NCBI GenBank assembly: GCA_002786025.1
Contig: NHNW01000046.1
Coordinates: 496,001 to 560,000, forward strand
Source: Zasmidium citrigriseum
Lineage: Eukaryota > Ascomycota > Dothideomycetes > Mycosphaerellales > Mycosphaerellaceae
DNA: 64,000 bases
Direction: 5' to 3'
Shown here: piece by piece, positions 43,637 through 55,281 of the stretch
Layout: each line of letters opens with the position of its first letter
How positions within the stretch are numbered: position 1 is the first letter of the stretch
The notes under the pieces: model-generated
Databases searched by the model: none
Told to the model about the DNA's origin: nothing
What the model saw: only the letters and a program-made list of their open reading frames with translations
Made by a program: the position numbers and the translations under genes

Positions 43637-45353
43637 ATGTCAGAAGGACTGCAAACAAAAGCCGATCAAGCCCAAAAGCGAGTACTTGACTCGATTCCAT
43701 CGCGATGGAGATTACCACCAGATGTAAAGGCCACATATTCTACAGGCGATGTAAGAAGTGCAGTAGCCAACTGTGGCATTCTTGCGGCCAGGCAGCTGGA
43801 AATTGTCAATAAGACAGCCACAGAGATCCTCCAGAGATTGGCGGAGAAACGATGGACAGCCATGGAGGTGACAGAAGCGTTCTGTGCCAGCGCTGCAGTG
43901 GCTCACCAATTGGTGAACTGTCTCGTCGACTTCTTTCCGGACGAGGCCATGGAGCACGCGAGGCATCTCGATGAACAACTTGGTGCAACGGGTACTGTTG
44001 CGGGCGCTCTCCATGGTCTTCCCATGGCCATCAAAGACACTCATCAGGTGAAAGGCAAGACCACGACCTGGGCGTTTTTGGTATGGCTAGACAGCAAGCC
44101 AGCTGATGCAGACTCGTCGACTGTCAAGATAATGCGTGATGCTGGAGCAATCTTCTTCGCTCGCACGACTATGCCTCAGACGGGGATGGCCTTGGAAACG
44201 ACAAGTCCTCTATGGGGCCGAACACTGAATCCATTCAATCCTGCCGTCTTCGGCGCAGGTGGGTCGTCAGGAGGTGATGGAGCGCTCGTCGCAATGCACG
44301 GTTCTCCTGCCAGCGGTCTCTCTACGGACATTGGGGGATCGATTCGTGCGCCTGGTGCTTTCAACGGCCTGTACGCAATGCGTCCCACGGCTGAACGCGT
44401 ACCTCGAACAGGTCTGCTCGCCCCAGTGAAAGGGAACGTTTCCATCAAGGTCTCGACTGGTCCGATATGTCACTCAATGGAGGATGTGAAGCTTTTCGTT
44501 AAGCTGCTTCTGACGCATCCAACACTTCCACACGAGCCGTCTGCTACCTTGCCTTGCTGGAATGAAGACGGCGTGTCCCAAAGCCGCTCCAACCTTCGAA
44601 TCGGAGTGATGTGGACAGATGGCGTGGTAGAACCTCATCCTCCTGTCAGACGCGCACTGCAGGAGGTAGTGAAGAAGCTCCAGAAGGCCGGCCACACCAT
44701 TGTCGACTTCAAGCCGCCCTTCGATTGCTGGGAAGCCGCTCTCACTACCTGGGCGCTATACTTCCAGACGGGCGCCGCGGAGACGTTGGCCCTGTTGAAG
44801 GCCGGTGGGGAGGAGCCGATTCCTGTATTCGCACATTATCTGAAGACCTTCAATATCAAAACCCTCACCGTACCTGAGCTCTTCCGGCACAATGCAGCTC
44901 AAGCTACATACAAAGCCTTGTTTCAGCAGGCGTGGGATGCGGAGAATGCGGGCTTCGACTGCATCTTGTGCCCATCTGCTCCGATGGCTGGAGTTCCTCA
45001 CGACTTTCCACTGTGGTGGGGCTATACCACGTTGTGGAATCTCCTCGATATGCCGTCACTCATCGTGCCATTGAAGGGATTCAAGGTCAATGATCGTGAC
45101 GATGCTAAAACGGAGAAACACTCGCCATATCCTAACCCGTTCGACAAAGCCAATTGGGAGATCTGTACGTGGATTTGTTTCTTGCTAGAATCGTAAGCTA
45201 CTGACCATACTCTCTCCAGACGATCCTGAGCTTTGGAAGACTCAGCCGATGACTTTTCAGATCGTTGGTCGACCTCATCGTGACGAGGATTTGATCGGTG
45301 TGTCGGACATCATCGACTCTGCTGTAAACGGCGTTCAGACTGCGCGGCTTTGA
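43637..45353 (+). CDS. amidase-signature enzyme, acetamidase-like (copy 2)
   Basis: Two exons (43637-45164, 45220-45353) give 553 aa. The catalytic residues are Lys133 (MAIKDTH), cis-Ser210 (GAGGSSGGDG) and Ser235 (STDIGGSIR). AHQLVNCLVDFFPDEA and FQIVGRPHRDEDLI parallel copy 1, so the two are paralogues arranged head to head. The only intron splits the Tyr codon of YDP, the same place and phase as the last intron of copy 1. Copy 1's two other introns are missing here. It should hydrolyse a related amide in the cytosol. Regulation is probably shared with copy 1 through the 307-bp promoter. Confidence 0.9.
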
Positions 45354-45805
45354 TCTTGCTCACTGCCTTTTTGTGACCTTCTCGTGATTTATCTGGAAGT
45401 TCAATGAGCATCTCGATTCAGACCGCTTGTCTCTTTCCATGGATTCTTCCTTGTTCACTATCCTCTTTCAATCCATTCGAATTCATAACTTCGCATAGTA
45501 GCTAGTCCTGATGGACCTTTTCGATGTCATGTGAAGCGTCGTTCTTGTCGAGATGGTTCAGCTTGAAAAGACGGAAGGAAAAGGGGGCGGGGGCGGCATG
45601 GACGCACTGACCATCCGAAATCTTGGCGGGTGCCGTCGATCGGCTTTGAATCTTGAAGTGACTCAAGAACTTCAGCTTTATCCACCGCCGCAACAACCGC
45701 CCACCGGCTACGCTAGAACACCCCAAAACTTCCTCGCCGCCTCCCGTGATCGCATAATATCCGCGGCCGCTTTCCACGAGACTCGCTCCCACGCCGACCG
45801 CAATC
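45354..45805. other. intergenic, promoter of eIF2-gamma gene
   Basis: Contains a GGGGGCGGGGGCGG-like G-rich run at about 45583. No gene. Confidence 0.4.
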
Positions 45806-47402
45806 ATGGCGACCAACGGCGACTACCCATCAGACGAGGAAACGCCTCCTCAATCCCCCACCATCGAGGCACAGCCAGACGATGGCCTTCCAGAGTCGAA
45901 GCCAAAAGGCCCGGCGCCAGCACCAAAATCCGCCCTCAAGAAGAGCAATGCCGCGGCCGCAGCGGCAGCAGCAAAACCACACCTCCCAGAACAGCCAGAC
46001 CCATCGCAACTTGATGTGGCGTCACTCACGCCCCTCTCCCCCGAGATCATTGCGCGGCAAGCGACCATCAACATCGGCACGATCGGTCACGTCGCTCACG
46101 GAAAGAGTACGGTGGTGAAGGCGATATCAGGCGTGCAGACTGTGCGATTCAAGAACGAGCTGGAGCGAAACATCACCATCAAGCTTGGATATGCGAATGC
46201 CAAGATCTACAAATGCGACAACCCAGAGTGCCCTCGGCCGACGTGCTACAGGAGCTACAAGAGCGAAAAGGAAGTCGATCCACCATGCGAGCGCGCAGGC
46301 TGCGAAGGTACCTACCGGTTACTTAGACATGTCTCGTGGGTAGATCTTGCCATTCACGCTGATTCTATTGCTAACGGTCTGCAGATTCGTTGACTGCCCT
46401 GGACACGATATTCTGATGAGCACTATGCTTTCAGGCGCAGCGGTCATGGACGCCGCTCTTCTTCTCATCGCAGGAAACGAAACCTGCCCTCAGCCTCAGA
46501 CATCTGAGCATCTTGCAGCCATCGAAATCATGAAGCTGCAGCACATCATCATTCTCCAGAACAAGGTCGATCTCATGCGAGAAGAGGCCGCCTCGCAACA
46601 CTACGAGTCGATCAAGAAGTTCATCCGCGGCACGGTCGCCGACAACTCTCCCATCATCCCGATCTCTGCACAATTGAAGTTCAACATCGACGCCATCAAC
46701 GAGATGCTTGTCAACAAGATCCCAGTGCCGGTGCGCAACTTCCAGGACGACCCACATCTTATCGTGATTCGATCGTTCGACGTCAACAAGCCCGGTTCGG
46801 AAATCGACGAGCTCCAGGGAGGTGTTGCTGGTGGTTCCATCCTGACTGGTATCCTCAAACTCGGCGACGAGATCGAGATAAGACCCGGTATCGTGTCCAG
46901 GGATGAGCAGGGCAAGATTCAGTGCAAGTCGATCTACTCGAGAGTCATTTCGCTCTTCGCCGAAAACAACAGCCTGAAGTTCGCCGTACCAGGTGGTCTC
47001 ATTGGTGTCGGAACCCGCATCGACCCAACACTCTGCCGTGCTGATCGTCTTGTCGGTTTCGTCCTTGGTCTCAAGGGCAAGCTTCCCAGCGTATACGTGG
47101 AGATCGAGGCCAACTACTACTTGCTGAGACGTTTACTGGGTGTGAAGACGGCAGACGGCAAGCAGGCCAAGGTGGCGAAGCTGACCAAGAACGAAGTGCT
47201 CATGGTCAACATTGGATCGACGGCGACGGGTGCCAAGGTGCTTGCAGTCCGTGCCGACGCTGCGAAGTTGCAGCTGACGAGTCCTGCGTGCACTGCGGTC
47301 AACGAGAAGATCGCTCTGAGCCGCAGAATCGAGAAGCACTGGCGGTTGATTGGATGGGCCACCATTACGAACGGTGAGACCATCGATCCGGTCACTGCTT
47401 AA
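45806..47402 (+). CDS. GCD11: translation initiation factor eIF2 gamma
   Basis: Two exons (45806-46335, 46385-47402) give 515 aa. The GTPase motifs are GHVAHGKST (residues 94-102), [12 protein letters not shown] and NKVDLM. The zinc-knuckle region is [11 protein letters not shown]...CERAGC between the G1 and G3 motifs, as in all eIF2-gamma. C-terminal domains II and III follow ([31 protein letters not shown]). With alpha and beta it delivers Met-tRNAi to the 40S subunit in the cytosol. The first 80 residues are low-complexity with an eight-alanine run. The donor is GTGGGT; the frame across the junction reads HVSFVDCPG. Confidence 0.96.
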
Positions 47403-48011
47403 TCTTGTATCTGTATTTGGGCTGGAGCGTATCACATCACGAGGCGTAGAAGAGGCGTGTACAGGAGGGCAAAATTGAAGGGCAGGCCCTGATGGGGTGT
47501 TGGGCCTGCGGCATGGTGGCGTTCCACCGGCTCGCATTGGGAGTCCTACAGCGAATGAGCATTGGAATGTAGCCGGGAGGGATAGAGCAACGTTACGAAG
47601 CCAAGTTTCAGAGTGACTCGATTCACCTGTTGAAGAACATGTGTCCTTTCACGTGATGCCGAGTGGGATATCGAGGGATCCATTGAGGGGACACGTGGGG
47701 TAGTCTAAATCGGAGCTTAACCTTGTGCCTGCAGATGCGATTGAGCCGCGGTGGGAGGGTTCACCGCCCGTTAAGAAATTGTGTGTTTGACAGATTCCTC
47801 TGCTTGCGCGTCCAGTCTATTCTTGCTCAACGACCACCTGTTCAGTCCCTCGCCGTTGCCAATTGGCCCTATCGATTGTGACGACGACGCCGTATTTCAG
47901 CTGACTCGAACCCCGCAGTGAACCGCCCAACGACCAGCCCTCACAAAACTTCTCGAGAGCTCCAAGATTTTTTGAAGAATACCACCGCAAGACTTCAATA
48001 CCTCAGCGACA
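47403..48011. other. intergenic between eIF2-gamma and phosphomannomutase genes
   Basis: About 600 bp holding the phosphomannomutase promoter. No coding feature supported. Confidence 0.45.
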
Positions 48012-48937
48012 ATGGCAGCGGTAGCCGCGAGTGTGGTTCCTGGCCTGGCCGAGCGACCGGTCAAGAACACCATCTGTCTCTTCGACGTCGATGGAACTCT
48101 CACTCCCGCAAGACGAGTCAGTGTGCCTCGATCGATCGTACTCACATGAACCCAGCTGAACAATGGAATACAGTCTGTCTCGCCAGAGATGCTCCAGCTC
48201 CTCTCCCAAGTCCGCCACAAGGTCGCCATTGGCTTCGTCGGCGGCTCCGACCTCGCAAAGCAGCAAGAGCAACTCGGCACCGCCTCGATACCCGTCACCA
48301 CCCTCTTCGATTTCTGCTTCGCCGAGAACGGTCTGACCGCCTACCGCATGGGCCAGCCACTCGCGAGCCACTCGTTCATCAAGTGGATCGGGGAGGACAA
48401 CTACAAGAAGCTCGTCAAGTTCATTCTGCACTACATTGCGGATCTGGACATTCCAGTCAAGAGAGGAACATTCATTGAGTTCAGGAATGGCATGATCAAC
48501 GTCAGCCCCATTGGCAGGAACGCCAGTGTGCAGGAGAGGCAGGAGTATGAGAAGTTCGATTTGGAGCACAAGATCCGTGCTCAGTTCATCGAGGAGATCA
48601 AGAAGGCGTTCCCAGACCTTGGATTGACGTGAGTTTCGATATCAAGATGAGCAAGGATTCAATAACTGACACGGGCTCTTGCAGATACTCCATTGGTGGT
48701 CAGATCTCTTTCGATGTCTTCCCAATGGGCTGGGACAAGACCTACTGCCTGCAACACGTCGAGAACGAGAAGAACCAGCCCGGCGGTGTCGATTACAAGA
48801 CGATCCACTTCTTCGGCGACAAGACGTACAAGGGTGGCAACGACTACGAGATCTACGAGGACCCGCGCACGGTCGGACACAGTGTGAAGAACCCAGAAGA
48901 GACCATGGCCGAGCTCAAGAAGATGTTCGACCTGTAG
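48012..48937 (+). CDS. SEC53: phosphomannomutase (Sec53/PMM)
   Basis: Three exons (48012-48116, 48174-48628, 48685-48937) give 270 aa. The HAD nucleophile motif is [12 protein letters not shown] and the cap has [19 protein letters not shown]. The C-terminal acidic cluster is [19 protein letters not shown]. All are diagnostic of eukaryotic phosphomannomutase. It turns mannose-6-phosphate into mannose-1-phosphate, which supplies GDP-mannose for N-glycosylation, GPI anchors and cell-wall mannan. Cytosolic, essential in yeast. Donors are GTCAGT and GTGAGT, with both junctions in frame. Confidence 0.96.
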
Positions 48938-49457
48938 AGTTGAAAGCGGCTTTTACGTTACGAGCATTCTGGTGCATTGGAAGAAAGTCTGACATAGGCC
49001 TTCGAGGAAGCAAAACCGCAGAATACAGAACAAATAGAGAGTACCCGTCTGGATCGAGCCAAGAAATGATATACTCCATGATCGTCCCCGCAGATGTTCG
49101 CTCGACTTCATGTTGTGCTTGGATTCGAAATGCGGCCCAGTAGCCATTATGATTCACGAAAGGAAATGTAGTAACCTCCAAAGAGCCGGAAAGTCCTTCT
49201 AATGTACATTGAGAGGAGTGAAGTATCGCTGAAGCCGCCCAAATGCCGTTGCCGGACCCCTTTTCACCCCATCTATCACCCAGAACGCTCAAAAATGGGA
49301 AATCCGCCAGCCTGTCACCAAACTATCCCTAAATCCCGTTTCCAGGAGATGCAACGAACATGCGAACAGTACTGCACGCGTCATATCTTCCGGGAGGCGC
49401 GACTCTTCTGTCCGATCACTCCATCCTTTTCTTCCCTCCATCCGTCGCGGTCTCCAG
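48938..49457. other. convergent intergenic region
   Basis: 3' flanks of phosphomannomutase and of the minus-strand unknown gene. Nothing else seen. Confidence 0.4.
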
Positions 49458-50774
49458 TCACAACCATCTCCCCCACGATCCACGCCACTCGCTGACAGAG
49501 GCGTTCGGTGGAAGGAACAAGTGCTGCGTCTCCACCATACAGCCAGGATCAATGGCCGGCTTCTTGCAACAACACATCCTCATATTGCAAAGATCATTGT
49601 ACGAGAGCCCGTCGACAGAGCTCGAGTCGGAATTGCCACTTGAACTGGGAGGGTATGCGACGCCCCCGTCAGTGTCCATGGAACTGCCGCTATCCGACGA
49701 GTCGGAAGGCCAGTCAGCAAACTTTCTGTCGCATGTATAGATTGTCAGCTAAAGAATTGTCGCCATATGATAGGGCAAGCAGAATACTCACTGAAATGGA
49801 ACAGACAGGGCTGGCTTCTGTCCTCGACGGAGATGGTCTTATTACACAGCAAGCAGGGCGAGCCTTCAGTGACGTCGTGTCTACCAATGCTCATTGGCCT
49901 TGCACCGTTGCTGGTGACCTTGGCCAGAACTACCGCGTGCGGCCCCCAAGGATGAATCATCAGCAAGAAACTGACCGGAGAGGATGCAAGTTCCGGTTCG
50001 TAGATGCCCCAAGTCCTCCCTTCGCTGAGCTTATGGGTAACCGTTATCGAAGGTCCTGTGGCGAGTTCAAGGCTGTGGGTCTGTTTGGAACGCCAAGTTG
50101 GCCCAAGGCTCCGGCCGGTATACACCCACTCCTGGCCAAACCCAGGCTCGAATCCAGCGATGGTTGATACTCCGTCAAGGAATGTGACTACTGAGTCGTT
50201 GGCTTCATGTCTGGCCCGCTGTCGCGGGCGTCTGGGGATGCGCTGCAATTCCAAGCAAACTGACAGCCCCTGAGCTTCTAGGAGACTCTGTTCGCGGCGA
50301 ACGGCGTGGTCTTTGGGCAATCTCTCCAGTTGCTCAATGGAAAGCGTTTTAATGTGCGTAACCCGTGCCATGATCTTTCCCAAATGTTTGGTCTTGACTA
50401 CATGTCACCACTTGTCAGCTGGGCTTGAGATGTTCAATGCATGTTGGATTTGCTGACCTGACTTGGTACCGGGCCTGCTCTCATGTAGAACCTTTAACGA
50501 ACGAGATGGCAGAGAGAATCATGTCGGAGACTTCGTCCTTCCATCCTTCGAAGGTGTCATGCCTTATAAGTCCATTCATTGCAGCTACATCGGACGTGAC
50601 CTGCCTTGCCAAAACTCCCATGTCTTGCTGTGCAACGAGAAGTCCAAATGGGGCCAGAAGTTCTTGATCATCCCTTTGGGAGCCGTGACACAGCGTCGTT
50701 GATATTTGAGGGTCGCCAATCTGATTCGGCGGCAATCTGGTACTGCCCTGGGTTGACCATGCGGCGGCCACCAT
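49458..50774 (-). CDS. unrecognised three-exon protein with cysteine motifs
   Basis: A self-consistent model of 386 aa: exons 50774-50492, 50397-49788 and 49725-49458, in frame, GT-AG introns, with GCTGAC branch sites before both acceptors. Features are a CLLCNKTISVEDRSQPCLFHF segment (possible zinc site), a Ser/Asp-rich stretch (SDSSDSGSSMDTDGG) and a C-terminal CNMRMCCCKKPAIDPGC. No domain is recognised and no signal peptide is seen. Donors (GTTCTA, GTATTC) are weak, and the true start may lie further upstream. It sits at the edge of a gene-poor stretch, so a decaying or lineage-specific gene is possible. Confidence 0.4.
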
Positions 50775-53183
50775 GTCAACGGCGAATGATCGTTGCAGAT
50801 ACAGCGAGACTGGATAACCACCCCGTCGCGGGGATGCGGGAGACCCGCTTGACAGCTGTGTGTTGTAGGTGGAGTGATGACCAGATGCCTACTCTCGCAG
50901 TAGCTGCCGAACTCCCGGCGCAAGTCATCGTTCTCGGCAGTGGAGGTCAATGCCCCTGGGGCCCAGTTTCCGGGTCGCTTTGACTATCGATGTACGGTGA
51001 GCATGCTCACTCTCACAGGACTTCTCCCTTGCTCTTCTCATCGTTGGGATCGGCGACTTGGAATGCTGCTACGACCCTGTTATACTCGAAGAAGTTCCAC
51101 AGACTTCCCACGAGGACGTACGGATGCCCGCAAGGCTAATGCCGGATTCTGTGAAATGAACTCCTGTGGCTATCCGGCTGTCAATAGCGATTGCGAGTCG
51201 ACCGCTGCTATCTGCCGTGCATAAGACATATCTGTGGTACGCCAGCGCTTGTTGCCTCCCCCGGCTGGTTGAAACGTATTGCCAGCGCATACTGTGGCCC
51301 ACTGGACAGCGCTCGCCGCGCGCTAAGGCGTAAGGATACGCATCCGCGGTTACACATGGCAGACATCCGACGGTGGCTAAGCGTGGGGCCCTGTGTAGGC
51401 CAGCGTGTGTCTATGCAGTCGACAGCGCCAAGGAGGGGGACGCAATAGTAATGTCATTTCACAGCTGACATCTCGTGACACAGCAGCCAGCAGCTGTCTT
51501 GGAGTCAAGAAAGCGGTGAAGAGTCTCATATCCTGGCTGCCCCTTGGGTCATCAGCAACCGTTGAGAATACAGACTCAACGCGCCTGGCTGCCGATTGCG
51601 GACGGGTGGTCGCACACGCAGTAAGTGTAAGTGTACCTGACGGCAGGCCGCGTGGTACCCGCCTTACCGCAGTCGTGTGACGACAGCCGCAGTACCATCT
51701 CTACTTGCCGTCGTTCCTATCGGCCTTGGCTCCCAGGACTCGTCCGCACAGACTCGATGGAGCCTCGGTGAGCTGGTTGCCACGACCCCCACGGCATCGC
51801 CCTCAGACCTCACTCTTCGACCTGGTCGGGTGTAACACCAGGTTCGTCGGAGTTCCCATCCAGATGGTTGCCCTCGATTGTTGGGATCCGCAAGAAGTCA
51901 TCCACCGTAGCTTCCTCGGCTGGCTGATGGTCATGCCCATCGATGCTTCGCTGCAATCATCGGTGCGAGTTCCTCCCTCGATGGCTTGGCAATCGTGCAG
52001 GAAAGAAGTTTCGATGAGATGCTGACAGCCTGGCGTCCGGGATCGTTCGTGGTACAGATGGACCGGCCGCTTTTAAACTCCACTCACGAAGCTACTGGCC
52101 CCCATCGGCGCCTTCATTCCGTGACGATGATGAATTCTTTCGTTGTCGGTTCGAGCTCCCCGAAATCCAGGCGTACCGACGAGTCGTTGCGCTGACGCAA
52201 CAGATGGGCCATATGCGCCAAGGAAACCAGGCCCGGGTAGCCTACCCAAGAATCTGGAAGTCAGCGACATCGAAGGCCGCAGGCTCCATCCAATTCACAG
52301 TCTTCAAGGTCCCCGAGTCGCCGTTTAGCATTTTCTGCTCTTGTCGCGGCTATAGGAAAAAGCAACAATCGTAAAGCAATAGCAATCCATCACTTTCCAA
52401 CTAGTAAGTGGTTCTGCCGTTCTTCTGCCGGACATGGATCCACAACCGCCAGCCTGTCCGAGTAAGGCTTCAAACCTTTGGCGAATCTGTCGCACGAGCG
52501 GACAGAACGTAGAGCGTATCGGATATATTACAAAAGAAGCTGATGTGGGCCGAGAGTTGAAAGACTTGTGTGGCTGGCACGCTGGCTGGGTATTTCGCCT
52601 ATGAAAGCGGTACTGGAATCCATCGTCTTGAAGCCAGCACATTCTGCCAAGTCTGTGCAGCCGTCTCCGTGAGCTTGGTGGCCGGTCAAGTCTTTGTGAA
52701 TTGCTTGTGAGGTGCTGCGCTTCGGTTAGAACACCGAGGGTGGGAAACTCGATCGTCGTCAATGTACACACTTCGCCATGGTTCTTCATCAGGGACAACG
52801 GCGAGGACTCCAGCACTCAGTGACGACTCACACTCGGCCCTCGTTAGTCAGTTGATGCTTTAGGTGGGAGAGACCCTCGCAGTGATAGGACATGCAATTG
52901 ATGCTACCGATTCGTGTCTTCGAGTGCAGTTGTACATATCGTACAGTCAGAAAGCCGCGTCTCCCCTTGTTTTCCCAGCGTGTGCAAGACAGAGCTCATG
53001 TGAGCTTCAGCGCCGCGTCCATCCATCGATTTCTCTCCATATTTTCGTCCAATGTCACCAATTGGGATGCTAAGACTGATGCTAGCGTTCGCGGGCGCGA
53101 GCATCTCATTAGCTGGCAACGGGCGAGCCAGAAGTGCTGATAAGTTTCCATCTCAGATGTCATGAGATATTGCCACTCATCGC
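50775..53183. other. 2.4 kb gene-poor region
   Basis: Many short frames on both strands overlap, with no family motif, signal peptide or clean splice chain. No terminal repeats or transposase motifs were seen by eye. It could be relic sequence or promoter. Confidence 0.45.
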
Positions 53184-53786
53184 TTATTTGGGCCACTTCT
53201 TCCATCCTCTTCCATGTCCCCTCTCCTTCCAGTTCCTGATCATCTCCGGCATGCCCTCCATCGCTCGCCTCCTCTCTTCCAGCCTTCCTCTCAGCGTTCG
53301 CTCCCAATGCTTGCCCTTCACCTTCTTGCCGATGCCCGTCCCTTGCACCCTCAATCCATTCTCAATGCGCTTCTGCTCCTTCACTTCCGGGTGCTTCGCG
53401 CTCAATGGCATCAAAGGAAGCACATTATGCTCCACTGCGAGTTTGAAGAGCTCCGCCTGCCTCCGTAAGGAGATTGCCGGGCCGTGCCAGTTGCCCGTGG
53501 CTGGATTTCTAAAGGGGAGGAAGGGATTTCGGTACGGTTTGGAGAGGGTATCTGAGTGGGCGATTGTGGATTCTGAGGGGGAGGTCGTGACTGCCGTTGT
53601 CGTTGCGCCGGCATTGGGGTCTATTGAAGACGTGTTCTCGGCGATTGTAATGGTTTCTGTCTTCTCGGTCGTAGGGATTGTTCGCGCTGAAGTTGCTGTC
53701 CCGGCTATTTGTGGGGGCGGGAACTTTCTGAAGAAGTCGAGTAGCCGCGGTGGTAGGCGCTGAGCCAGGCGTATGTGTTGTTCCAT
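53184..53786 (-). CDS. mitochondrial large-subunit ribosomal protein mL59 (MrpL25)
   Basis: A 200-aa intronless protein. The N-terminus RLAQRLPPRLLDFFRKFPPP is the fungal mL59 lead. The conserved core YRNPFLPFRNPATGNWHGP and SLRRQAELFKLAVEHNV follows after a Thr/Ser-rich linker (about residues 40-85). The C-terminal basic block ends MIRNWKERGHGRGWKKWPK. Together these identify the fungal mitoribosome protein called MrpL25 in yeast. ATG 53786 was chosen because it begins the conserved head; an in-frame ATG at 53861 would add 25 residues. Confidence 0.88.
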   Translation of the reverse strand: MEQHIRLAQRLPPRLLDFFRKFPPPQIAGTATSARTIPTTEKTETITIAENTSSIDPNAGATTTAVTTSPSESTIAHSDTLSKPYRNPFLPFRNPATGNWHGPAISLRRQAELFKLAVEHNVLPLMPLSAKHPEVKEQKRIENGLRVQGTGIGKKVKGKHWERTLRGRLEERRRAMEGMPEMIRNWKERGHGRGWKKWPK

Positions 53787-54079
53787 TGTAGTCGTGATGT
53801 CTAAAGGCTGTTTAGAGGGAAGGAGTTGTTGGTTCAAGTGAAGTTGCGGAGGCTCGGGCATGCCAAGACCAGAGGCGGCTCCAGCTCGCGCGTCACCTCG
53901 TGTGCCTAGCTACCTCCTACTGCGACAGCTCTCCAAACACCAACACACTTCCAAATCATCACCGAAACAATCCCCAACAACCTCTACGATACCATCTTCT
54001 TCACTCGAAGCAATCAGTGAAGCGACCACCCTCATACGCGCAAAGAGAGGCAGCCGAACACCAACCACCCGCCGGCAAC

Positions 54080-54826
54080 ATGTCTTCGCCGTTCGCCATC
54101 AGTATGGACGACTGCATCGGGTATGGCATGTGTCGACGCTAATCATTTGCATAGACGGCGGCGCCTGCGTGGCCATGGTCGGCAAGGACTGCGTTGCTAT
54201 CGCCTGCGATCTCCGACTCGGTCTCCAAGCCCTCACCGTCAGCAACAACTTCCCCAAGATCTCCTCCTACGGCAGTAGCTGCTATCTCGGCCTCACGGGC
54301 CTCGCGACCGATGTCAGCACCGTCTCCGAGCTCTTCCGCTACAAGGTCAACATGTACCGGCTAAGAGAAGAGCGCGACATCAGCCCCCAGACCTTCGCCA
54401 ACCTGGTATCATCGAGCCTGTACGAGAGGCGGTTTGGTCCGTGGTTTGTGAGCCCTGTCGTGGCGGGCATCAACCAGACGACTGGCAAGCCATTCATTTG
54501 CGGGTGAGTTACAACAAAAATGGATGGGCATAGATGTCTACGGATATGGCATGTACTGACACTATTACCTGCAAAGCTTCGACTCGATCGGCTGCATCGA
54601 CTTCGCAAAGGACTTCATCGTTTCCGGAACCGCCTCCGACCAGCTGTTCGGTACCTGCGAAGGCCTCTGGGAGCCAGACCTCGGCCCAGAGGACCTGTTC
54701 GAGACGGTTTCGCAAGCACTTCTCAACGCCGTGGACCGCGATGCTCTTTCAGGCTGGGGTGCACACGTCTACATCATCGAGAAGGACAAGGTCACCAAGC
54801 GGTTATTGAAGGGACGACAAGATTAG
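54080..54826 (+). CDS. PUP3: 20S proteasome subunit beta3
   Basis: Three exons (54080-54101, 54155-54503, 54577-54826) give 206 aa. The first exon has only 22 nt (MSSPFAI), and the codon for Asn spans the intron to give INGGACVAMVGKDCVAIACD. The absence of a Thr before GGACVAM shows a non-catalytic beta subunit. LGLQALTVSNNFPKI and ICGFDSIGCID are beta3 signatures. It is structural in both beta rings of the core particle. The window's second proteasome gene; no functional link to the first is implied. Confidence 0.93.
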
Positions 54827-55281
54827 AAGGAAGGTAGACAGCGCGGATGGACGCTGGTGTATATTAGAAGGAGCATCGACGCAGACAATGCGCCAGGCAA
54901 GGCGTTCAAGGCGTGGAACAAGACAAGAAGTTGCTATGAGTGCTTCGTTTAGAAGTACCTGCAGCTATTTGCGGTCAGTATCTCTGACGAAGCGGGACTA
55001 ACCGCAGTATGAAAGCCAGAAATGACAGATTCACCATGATCAATTACTTCATCGTCTAGCCCGTGATATTGTCTGGTCGATCAGCTGCACACACGCAACG
55101 TGCTCTCCAGGCTAGCATCAAGGTTGGACCCACCAAGCCGAGCTGTAAAGTCCGGGCTGACACTTCACTTTAGGTCGTGACACGTCTGCTGCCCTCATCT
55201 CAATCGTCAACACCTCTCTGCTTGCCTTGATAGCTGAAATCCACTCACTACACGTCTCGTGGGCTCACAGTGGTAACCAAC
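54827..55281. other. intergenic
   Basis: About 450 bp with no recognised feature; promoter of the next gene. Confidence 0.4.

Noticed and set aside
53787..53861. Extended start for the mL59 gene
   Set aside because: Adds 25 residues without similarity; the family head begins at 53786.
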